A stretch of DNA of 64,000 nt from Epithemia pelagica (Eukaryota; Bacillariophyta; Bacillariophyceae; Surirellales; Surirellaceae): contig OX337239.1 of NCBI GenBank assembly GCA_946965045.2, positions 806,001 to 870,000 of the forward strand, given 5' to 3'. The notes under the pieces were generated by a model that worked only from the letters and a program-made list of their open reading frames with translations, did no database searches and was not told the origin of the DNA. Below, in pieces: positions 52,686-62,600 of this stretch (position 1 is its first letter; each line of letters begins with the position of its first letter). The translations under genes were made by a program, and so were the position numbers.

Positions 52686-55600
52686 CAACCGTGTTTCTAG
52701 ACACTTGCCACAAGAATCCTTGGTATGTGCGACGACAGTATCCAGAAAAGGGACAAGAATTCGTGGTGCTTGTGTCCACTCCGTTGGGCAGCTGCGGCTC
52801 ACGAAAGAGTGGACAGAAAACACCACGTATTCTGGTCCATCAAAGGGTAGTGTCGTTGCACCGCACACTCAAAGGATTCGGATATCACTCGTTTTTCCCG
52901 ACACTTGCCACAAGAATCCTTGGTGTGCGCGACGACAGTATCCAGAAACTGGACAAAAATACGTGGTGTTTGTGTCCACTCCGTTGGGCAGCTGCAGCTC
53001 ACGAAAGAGTGGACAGAAAACACCACGTATTCTGGTCCATCAAAGGGTAGTGTCGTTGCACCGCACACTCAAAGGATTCGGATATCACTCGTTTTTCTAG
53101 ACACTTGCCTCAAGAATCCTTGGTGTGCGCGACGACAGTATCCCGATACTGGACAAGAATGCGTGGTGCTTGTGTCCACTCCGTCGGGCAGCTGCGGCTC
53201 ACGAAAGAGTGGACAGAAAACACCACGGATTCTGGTCCATCAAAGGGTAGTGTCGTTGCACAGCACACACAAAGGATTCGGATATCACTCGTTTTTCCCG
53301 ACACTTGCCACAAGAATCCTTGGTGTGCGCGACGACAGTATCCAGAAACTGGACAAGAATACGTGGTGTTTGTGTCCACTCCGTTGGGCAGCTGCGGCTC
53401 ACGAAAGAGTGGACAGAAAAACACCACGGATTCTGGTCCATGAGAAATGGGAGTGTCGTTGCACAGCAGATTCGGATATCACTCTTGTTCCAGCCCATTG
53501 CCACAAGAATCCTTGGTATGTGCGACGACAGGATCCAGAAAAGGGACAAGAATTCGTGGTGCTTGTGTCCACTCCGTTGGGCCGCTGCGGCTCACGAAAG
53601 AGTGGACAGAAAACACCACGCATTCTGGTCCATCAAAGGGTAGTGTCGTGGCACAGCAGATTCGGATATCACTCGTTTTCCTAGACACTTGCCACAAGAA
53701 TCCTTGGTATGTGCGACGACTGTATCCAGAAAAGGGACAAGCATACGTGGTGTTTGTGTCCACTCCGTTGGGCGGCTGCGGCTCACGAAAGAGTGGACAG
53801 AAAACACCACGGATTCTGGTCCATCAAAGGGGAGTGTCGTGGCACAGCACACTCAATGGAATCGGATATCACTCGTTTTTCTAGACACTTGCCACAAGAA
53901 TCCTGGGTATGTGCGACGACAGTATCCAGAAACTGGACAAGAATACGTGGTGTTTGTGTCCACTCCGTTGGGCGGCTGCGGCTCACGAAAGAGTGGACAG
54001 AAAACACCACGGATTCTGGTCCATCAAAGGGTAGTGTCGTGGCACAGCAGATTCGGATATCACTCATTTTTCTAGACACTTGCCACAAGAATCCTTGATG
54101 CGTGCGACGACAGTATCCAGAAACTGGACAAGAATACGTGGTGTTTGTGTCCACTTCGTTGGGCATCTGCGGCTCACGAAAGAGTGGACCGAAAACACCA
54201 CGGATTCTGGTCCATGAGAAATAGGGTAGCGTCGTGGCACAGCACACACAATGGATTCGGATATCACTCTTGTTCCAGCCATCAAAGGGTAGTGTCGTTG
54301 CACAGCAGTTTCGGATGCCACTCGCTTTCCAGACACTTGCCACAAGAATCCTGGGTGTGTGTGCGACAAGAGTATCCAGAAAAGGGACAAGAATTCATGG
54401 TGCTTGTGTCCACTCCGTTGGGCGTCTGCGGCTCACGAAAGAGTGGACAGAAAAACACCACGGATTCTGGTCCATGAGAAATGGGGTAGTGTCGTTGCAC
54501 AGCAGATTCGGATATCACTCTTGTTCCAGACCCTTGCCACAAGAATCCTTGGTGTGTGCGACAACAGCATCCAGAACATGGACAAGAATACGTGGTGCTT
54601 GTTTCCACTCCGTTGGGCGGCTGCGGGGACCGAAAAACACCACGGATTCTGGTCCATCAAAGGGTAGTGTCGTTCCACAGCACACTCAAAGGGTTCGGAG
54701 CTCACTCGTTTTTCCCGACACTTGGCACAAATTCCTTGGTGTGTGCGACGACAGTATCCAGAAAGGGACAAGAATTCGTGGTGCTTGTGTCCACTCCGTT
54801 GGGCGGCTGCAGCTCACGAAAGAGTGGACAGAAAACACCACGGATTCTGGTCCATGAGAAATGGGGTAGTGTCGTTGCACAGCAGATTCGGATATCACTC
54901 TTGGTCAGCCCCTTCCCACAAGAATCCTTGGTGGGTGCGACAAGAGTATCCAGAAACTGGACAACAATTCGTGGTGCTTGTGTCCACTCCGTTGGGCTGC
55001 TGCGGCTCACGAAAGAATGGACAGAAAACACCACGGATTCTGGTCCATGAGAAATGGGGTAGTGTCGTTGCACAGCAGATTCGGATATCACTCGTTTTTC
55101 CAGACACTTGCCACAAGAATCCTTGGTATGTGGGACGACAATATCCAGAAAAGGGACAAGAATGCGTGGTGCTTGTGTCCACTCCGTTGGGCAGCTGCGG
55201 CTCACGAAAGCGTGGACAGAAAACACCACGGATTCTGGTCCATCAAAGGGTAGTGTCGTGGCACAGCAGATTCGGATGCCACTCGTTTTCCTAGACACTT
55301 GCCACAAGAATCCTTGGTATGTGCGACGACAGTATCCAGAAACTGGACAAGAATTCGTGGTGCTTGTGTCCACTCCGTTGGGCAGCTGCGGCTCACGAAA
55401 GAGTGGACAGAAAAACACCACGGATTCTGGTCCATCAAAGGGTAGTGTCGTTGCACAGCACACTCAAAGGATTCGGGTATCACTCGTTTTTCCAGACCCT
55501 TGCCACAAGAATCCTGGGTATGTGCGACGATAGTATCCAGAAAAGGGACAAGAATACGTGGTGTTTGTGTCCACTCCGTTGGGCAGCTGCGGCTCACGAA

Positions 55601-56067
55601 AGAGTGGACAGAAAACACCACGGATTCTGGTCCATCAAAAGGGTAGTGTCGTGGCACCGCAAACACCAAGGATTCGGATATCACTCGTTTTTCCCGACAC
55701 TTGCCACAAGAATCCTGGGTGTGTGCGACAACAGCATCCAGAAAATGGACAAGAATACGTGGTGCTTGTGTCCACTCCGTTGGGCAGCTGCGGCTCACGA
55801 AAGAGTGGACAGAAAACACCACGGATTCTGGTCCATCAAAAGGGTAGTGTCGTTGCACAGCACACACCAAGGGTTCGAGTATCACTCGTTTTTCCAGACC
55901 CTTGCCACAAGAATCCTTGGTGTGTGCGACGACAGTATCCAGAAAATGGACAAGAATACGTGGTGTTTGTGTCCACTCCGTTGGGCGGCTGCGGCTCACG
56001 AAAGAGTGGACAGAAAACACCACGGATTCTGGTCCATCAAAGGGTAGTGTCGTGGCACAGCACACAA
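52686..56067. repeat. Tandem array of 17 units of about 200 bp, each with a long hairpin
   Basis: The block CACTTGCCACAAGAATCC recurs near 52702, 52902, 53102 and 53302 (exactly 200 bp apart), then at intervals of about 190-200 bp to 55898. One longer unit (about 261 bp, 54147-54408) contains a duplicated tail. Copies differ by scattered substitutions and small gaps. Each unit has two inverted arms of about 31-33 bases (for example 53351-53381 and 53407-53439; GGACAAGAAT...CCACTC) around a 25-base loop with CAGCTG. Long open frames cross the array on both strands in several phases. Because 200 is not a multiple of 3 they change phase from unit to unit, so I do not call them genes. Confidence 0.9.
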
Positions 56068-56109
56068 GGGGTTCTTCTTCTGTATCCTTGCCGCAATTCC
56101 TCCCGAGTG

Positions 56110-56136
<27 letters not shown>
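56110..56136 (+). repeat. (CT)n microsatellite
   Basis: A pure CT run lies just beyond the right end of the tandem array. Confidence 0.9.
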
Positions 56137-56140
<4 letters not shown>

Positions 56141-56816
56141 GGCGTCAACCAGTGTGGCGCGATCGTACTGCGGCACCGGACCATCGCTCTTTTTGGGGGG
56201 TGGACGGTCGTACCGTTCTTCCTCTTTTGGCTGTGTTGGTGAGTGAAAAACCATCATGGAGTGTCTTGCTCTACCGTTTGGAGGATGAGGGTGGTAGTAC
56301 GATTGAATCACTGACCAGAACCAACAAACAACACAAACAACGGTCCAGGAGTGCCCGCCAAATGTGCCGCCGTCCATCTCGTGGTGGTGGTGCTGCTGCT
56401 TCGGATTGTCTCGGTGACGTGCCACACGATTCTTGGGTTTCCTGTTTTTCATGGCCCTTTTGTATCGTTGTTGTTACCATGCCGAAACGACAAGGGACTA
56501 CGGACACAAGACTTGTTATTGTTGTTGTTGATGATGTGGTTGTTGCCGGTCGACAAAAAAAGATATTCTGGATCCACTACGCTTGAGCGGTTACAGCATA
56601 TAAAATGTTTATTTTTTACAAAACTTCAAGGAGATTCTTCGATGGGGGAGTGTCATTGCTTCTCTTGTTCCCCTTCTTTGTTCCTCTTGCTGACAAGGTG
56701 CGACGATTGCAACAACAACAACAGCGACGACGACGGTTCCTCTCTGCTAGAGTATCAGATTCAAAAACGTTCCAACTCTCTCTTCCTTCTCCTTCCTGTT
56801 CTCTCCTTTTTGTTGA
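56137..56816. other. Intergenic, promoter side of the kinase-like gene
   Basis: No convincing gene is present. Several overlapping frames on both strands have biased composition. The final 100 bases are CT-rich and precede the ATG at 56817. Confidence 0.5.
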
Positions 56817-58787
56817 ATGCCAGAATCGTCGTCCCTTTCTCGTCCCTTGTTACCAGGAGCGTCTCCCGACACCATGGCAACGAGCAGCACGACGACGACA
56901 ACGGCGTTTCCCAATGACATTGCACGTCACGTCCTCTTGCACATTCCTTCCGAATACCACCACAAAAAATCAAACCAACCATCCTTGGGCAGTTCCCTTT
57001 GTTATATCCAGTATCAGGCCGATACCGGCTTGTTGCAAGTGATTCAACATGTGCCATCCCCTCCTTCTTCCACCCGTTTGCCACCAAACGACCATGACGA
57101 CGACGAAGAATCCCTGGTCGTTTTGGATGTGTTGGATCCCGACGATCTGATTGGAGCACGACTCGTCATTGAAGAATCTCCACACACAGAGCAGGAGGAG
57201 GAGGAACACAACACTATCAATACTGCCACCAATGAACCGTCGTCGTCGGTCTTGCGCAATCGACACGGCCAAGCGACCTTGCACTTGTATTGTTATCCTC
57301 GTCGCAATCCCCAACAACAAACAACATCCTGGATGCAATGGTGTGGATTGTCGTCCCGGTCCACATCCGTGCCTGTCAATACCCCCAATCCTCATCAAAC
57401 CCACAAAGTGGTGCCCCCGACGACCGAATCACCACACTGGCCTCGCGTCGCCCACTTTCGTGCCTGGTCGGTGGCACCGGTCGAAGATTTGGGACACGTG
57501 CAAACTCTGTTGCAGGCCTTGCAAGAGGTGGCACATCCCCACCAACAAGCACACCAAACGGAACGCAACGTGTTGGTCTTGATCAATCCCGTTTCGGGTG
57601 CCAAACGCAATGCCTCCACCATTTACGAAACGTATGTCAAACCCATGGTGGGAGTTCAATCGGGGACGGTCCGTCACTTGCATGTGTGTCGGACCACTCA
57701 TGCCGGTCATGCCCAAGAACGCATGGCCGTCCGTGACACTCCCACAACGACAACAAGCGACTCGAATGACAATGATGATGATACGGATCCGGGATGGGAT
57801 ATTTCCCGGTATCAGGCCATTGTCGTAATGGGCGGTGATGGTCTCTTGTTTGAAGTTTTGAATGGTCTCGTGGCGCGTCCCGATGCGCACGACTTGCTCT
57901 TGACGAACCAGAATCATTTGACGGTCGGTGTCGTGGGGTGTGGTACTTCCAATGGCATGGCCACGAGTCTTACCCATGCCTCTCACGAACCCTACGGTCC
58001 CTTGACGGAAACCTTTTTGATTGCCAAGGGACATGAAACGCTCATGGATGTCAGTCGATATGAAACCATGACATCGACAACAACAACCACGACAACAAAA
58101 TCGTACATTTCCTTCTTGACCTATGCCTATGCCATGATTGCCGACATTGATATTGAATCCGAAGTCTTGCGATGGTTGGGAGAATTGCGCAATGATGTTT
58201 GGGCCGTCTGGCGGGTCTTGTGGTTGCGACACTATCCCGCCACGTTCCATTATCTGCCGGTCAATTCGACAAGTCGTGGTGCGGGCATGGTTCCAGTATC
58301 CAGCTTGCCACCCCTTTCGCAACCCTTGGAGAATTCTACGACGGACCAGGACAAGGACGGTCCGGAATGGGTCACGATTCAGGGTGACTTTTATCTCTTG
58401 TGGGTATCGCATGTCTCTCATGCCGCCATGCACACCCATCAAGCTCCCGGTCAATCGCTCAATCAAGGAGCCTTTCAAGTCATGATGGTGCGCAAACAAG
58501 GCGGCACGGCCATTTCCAAATGGCGCATGGCGTGGATTTTGTTGGGCTTGGAAACAGGTCGTCATGTAGATATGAGCCCCTGGGTGGAACTGGTCCAGTG
58601 TACGGCCCTGCGATTGGAACCCTTGGGCGGACAACGACGAGTGGGTCGCAATGTCGTGGATGGAGAATTGGTCGAACCCGGTCCCATTCAAGGAGTGGTC
58701 GTCCCGGGATTGATCCATGTCTATGCCGGTCCAGCGGCCAGTGTCCAGGCACCCCTTCGGACTCGCACCGTTCCAACGGTACTATAG
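56817..58787 (+). CDS. Sphingosine kinase-like / DAGK-catalytic-domain lipid kinase
   Basis: The protein has 656 residues from ATG 56817; a second ATG (56874, MATSSTTTTT) is an equally possible start. The N-terminal 240 residues hold a PH-like or regulatory region (LLHIPSEYHHKKS and CSLSS-like loops) with poly-acidic stretches. The kinase region begins with VLVLINPVSGAKRN (about 252), the nucleotide-binding NPxxG block. It continues with AIVVMGGDGLLFEVLNG (about 335-351; the GGDGxxxEVxNG signature) and VGVVGCGTSNGMA (about 370-382). The second half (about 400-656), ending with GELVEPGPIQGVVVPG (about 623), matches the sphingosine-kinase C-lobe. Likely reaction: ATP-dependent phosphorylation of sphingoid bases. 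Ceramide kinase is possible. It appears intronless. Confidence 0.85.
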   Translation: MPESSSLSRPLLPGASPDTMATSSTTTTTAFPNDIARHVLLHIPSEYHHKKSNQPSLGSSLCYIQYQADTGLLQVIQHVPSPPSSTRLPPNDHDDDEESLVVLDVLDPDDLIGARLVIEESPHTEQEEEEHNTINTATNEPSSSVLRNRHGQATLHLYCYPRRNPQQQTTSWMQWCGLSSRSTSVPVNTPNPHQTHKVVPPTTESPHWPRVAHFRAWSVAPVEDLGHVQTLLQALQEVAHPHQQAHQTERNVLVLINPVSGAKRNASTIYETYVKPMVGVQSGTVRHLHVCRTTHAGHAQERMAVRDTPTTTTSDSNDNDDDTDPGWDISRYQAIVVMGGDGLLFEVLNGLVARPDAHDLLLTNQNHLTVGVVGCGTSNGMATSLTHASHEPYGPLTETFLIAKGHETLMDVSRYETMTSTTTTTTTKSYISFLTYAYAMIADIDIESEVLRWLGELRNDVWAVWRVLWLRHYPATFHYLPVNSTSRGAGMVPVSSLPPLSQPLENSTTDQDKDGPEWVTIQGDFYLLWVSHVSHAAMHTHQAPGQSLNQGAFQVMMVRKQGGTAISKWRMAWILLGLETGRHVDMSPWVELVQCTALRLEPLGGQRRVGRNVVDGELVEPGPIQGVVVPGLIHVYAGPAASVQAPLRTRTVPTVL

Positions 58788-58924
58788 GATCCTAACTCAG
58801 AGCAAACAGTTTCCTCACACCAACAAACATTTGTGTCCCCATTCTGTCTGGAGCCATGGGAGTCGTAGGATATAGGTCGTCCCGGAACCACCATTCCAGT
58901 ATAGGGGGTATCGTTGCGGGTGAC

Positions 58925-59053
<129 letters not shown>

Positions 59054-59460
59054 AACTCCTCCCGTCTCTACTACCTACTACTCTCCCTGGGATTACCAAC
59101 AAGAACAATCTTTGGATCGTCCACCTCTCTCTCGAGCTAGTGCCCGTCTAGCTAGCTATTTTGTAGAGTCCAGGCAGAGAGTCAGCCCAGTTTGGTAGAT
59201 GCCCTTATTCGCGTCGCTCTCTGGACTCCTGCGAAGGGGCTTGTCGGACCCCATTGCGGCCTCGAGTACCTGGAGGAAAAAACCTGGTGTCTCTGCATTC
59301 TGCATCTCTTACACACATAGGTTCCATAGTTTCTCTCTCCCAGAAACGACGAGGCCAGTTTCCCAAAAATCGGCATAGCCTACTCTTTTTTGGATGCCAT
59401 TGCATTAAGTGGGCAATTCTATTGGACGACCCCCAAATCCGTCTCCAGTGACTAACAGAC

Positions 59461-59485
59461 GCTTGTTGGGAAATACCCAACAAGC
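59461..59485 (+). promoter_or_regulatory. Perfect 10-bp stem-loop upstream of the Ser/Arg-rich gene
   Basis: GCTTGTTGGG and its exact inverse CCCAACAAGC flank the 5-base loop AAATA. It could act in the 5' UTR or as a terminator-like or protein-binding site. Only the structure is seen. Confidence 0.5.
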
Positions 59486-59637
59486 TTTATTGCTCCCCAT
59501 CACGATCATCGCGAAAAAAACCAACCGTAAAACCACAACGGCTTTTTTCATTCGCAGAGGGAAAAAAGGGGATTCTCCATGGTGGAGCAAACCACCAGCC
59601 GTCCACAACACTCCACAAACCAACAACCGTATTGACC

Positions 59638-62600
59638 ATGACAACGGCGGCATCCTCATCGACGACTCGACGAATGGACTTGGAACAGTATCGTCAACCA
59701 TCCTTGGCCTCGATGGATTCCATGTCTCGATTTACAGCCCAAAACTCCGACAATCCTCATGCATCCTCTTCGCACGAAGATTCGTTGAATTTTGAATTGT
59801 TGCAACCCGGTGAAGATTTACTGGGAGGAGGCGGCGAAAGTACGGACGATGATGAGGATGGGGCGCACAATCTGTCTCAAATGGTATTGGGGAGAACTCC
59901 CTTGCACCATAGTACAGGCCGATTGCTCTTGCGAGGAGGAGGATCCAAGAGTTTTCGTCGTACCACCAACAACCACAACAAATCGTCCACATCGGTCTTG
60001 TCGGCACCCTTGTCTTCCTCCACCAGTTCGCTCTTGACAAGTACAACAACTACAACCACCACAACATCCACAACCCCAACCACAGTGACTGGAGATAGTG
60101 GTGACAAACAAAACCAATATCTTCGAATGGACAAACGCAAACTCTATCGTCGAGCCATGAAGAATTTCTTGTCGGTGGATTTGCCAGACCAAGAGGACGA
60201 GGATACCATTGAGCCAGAACCCAACCAGGATGGAACCAATACTACTACTAGGCCAGACGACAAGGATGACACTACCACATCGCATCTCGATGATACCAGC
60301 AATCCAGACACGTACAATGATCCACAGGATGATTTGTTGGCCTTTGCGAGTTTTATTCAATCACGACACTGTCATCCAGAAAACGACGTGTTTGGAAACA
60401 ACAACGACGACAACAAAACTACGGCTCCTCATGATGTCTTGCCAGCTAGGCCAGACACTTCCGAAACACACACCACCACCACCACCACCACCACCACCAA
60501 TCATCCTATCCACAACAACAACAACAACAATCACAGGATGGACAATCGTCGAGCTCTCTTGACTCGAAGTACCAGTCATTCGAGTGTTCAGAGTCACAGC
60601 CACCATTCCAATCATGCTGCTGCTCCACTGGACCGTCATGGACGTCCACCCGTGTCTCGATGCAGTAGTCACAGCAGTCAGGGGAGTGACAGTATCGTGC
60701 CCTTTCAAGCTGCACCTAGTGGTACTACTACTTCTTCTTCGACTCGAGGCATGTTGCTGGCGGCGGCGGGTCGATCCAAGAGTCATCGCAGTCTCCGGTC
60801 CCACGACAGTACGAGTATGGACTCCACGGCCGGAGGACTCCGCCGGGGACGTCCTCCCTTGCCGCGTGCCACGAGCAGTCGCAGTATGGAAAGTACCGGT
60901 CGTCCTCCCCTTCGGTCTACGAGTGCTTCGAGTGGTCGACCGGGGTTGACCCGAGCCTCGAGTCAGTACAGTTTGAAACGGTACGACGAACAACAGTCTC
61001 GACCTCCTCCCAGGGTGACGCGTACCAATAGCAATGGGAGTGGTGGTGGCGAACGTGTGGTTCGTCCTGGATTGGCTCGGACCAAAAGTCATGCCAGTTT
61101 GAACAGTGGCAGCAGTCCTGGAGGATCGTTGGGCGGCGCCAACCGTGTCGGTCCCCGACGACCCGACTTGATGCGGTCGCAAAGTCAGCACAGTTTGTCC
61201 AGCAAGAACAGCAACAACAACAACAATCATGACAGCCATGCGAGGAGGGGGGATCCTCCTCCCAGGGTTGGTGGAACAACAACAACAGGGGAGACTACTA
61301 TTAGTAAGGGGGGAGCAACGAATAATACCATGGGGCGTCCAAGTTTGTCGCGGTCGAGTAGTCATGCGAGTTTGAATCATTCGTCTTCTTATCATCGCAG
61401 CAGCAGCAACGACAACCACAACCGTCTGGGAGGAGAAGGGCCTCCCACGAAAAACAACATGACACATGGAGGTCGACCGGGGGTGACTCGGTCTCAAAGT
61501 CATTCTAATTTGCAAAGCACAAGAAGTAATGGGGAGGATGCCACATTGAAGGACTACTCCAACAATAAGGAACCACCACGAGGTGCGTTCCAATCTCGAC
61601 CTCGTTTGGAACGCAACACAAGCCATGGTCGTCTCATGACCAACACCAATGGCAGTAGTACCAATCCACCCATTCCACCGAGTCGAGAACGAGGAACCAT
61701 TCGTCCCAGTCTGGAACGCAACCACAGTCACAGTCGTCTGCTGAATCCAGCACAATCACCATCCTCGTTGCAATCGACGACGAATGCCAGAAGTGGTGGT
61801 GGAACACGGCCCAGTCTGGACCGAAACACGAGTCATGGTCGTCTCACAACCGACTCCACTAATTCACAACAACAACCAGAAGTGACCAATACTACTTGGA
61901 GAGGGACACGACCCAGTCTGGACCGAAACACCAGTCATGGTCGACTCATGACGACCGACAATCCTCCACAACCACCACCACGAACCAACCCACTATACAA
62001 CAATTTGGATCGCTCTCGTACGTCACGAGATCGACCGGCATTGATTCGATCCGGTAGTCATCCGAGTTTGTCCAGCAATAATGACGTTCAAGCTGGTACT
62101 CCTGGAAATGGCCAAAATTCACAGACCAAGACCATACTACTACTTCAATCCAGTCGTCATAGTGCAAACAGCAACGACCGAGACGGAGTACGACACACAG
62201 CAACGAGCAGACCCAACCACGACAAGAGTCGATCGTACCATCCGTCCGCCGAGTTCCGCGCCACCGGAGAAACACGAGGTTCCATGCAACTTGAGGATGA
62301 TCCAATAGGTAGTACTCAGGATAAAGTCGAGTCGCCCCTGTTTGAACCCCAAGAATGGGCTTTTCCATCTCCAGCATCTCCAAAGCCGACGAGAACGGAT
62401 CTTGGTACCACCTCGCAGCAACACTCACCCTACAGCAACCCAGGAGTCTCACGTGATCATGATGATGATGACGAAGACATGGATGGCATTGTTTTACAAG
62501 ATCTGAGCGAAACAACCGATATTGACGAATCTTCAACAGCCTCTTCTTTTTATTCGGAAAACAATCCAGTTAGTTTGAATTTCGGCGATTATTATGAGCA

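Noticed and set aside
52691-56586. Many long open frames on both strands across the tandem array
   Set aside because: Units of about 200 bp change phase at each copy, so no protein repeat is maintained in one frame by selection. The same peptides appear in turn in all phases.
57429-58718. 429-codon minus-strand frame
   Set aside because: It is the antisense shadow of the sphingosine-kinase-like gene, which has clear catalytic motifs.
60361-61755. 464-codon minus-strand frame with Arg/Thr/Val-rich sequence
   Set aside because: It lies opposite the long plus-strand frame from 59638 and reflects its repetitive codons; no domain is visible.
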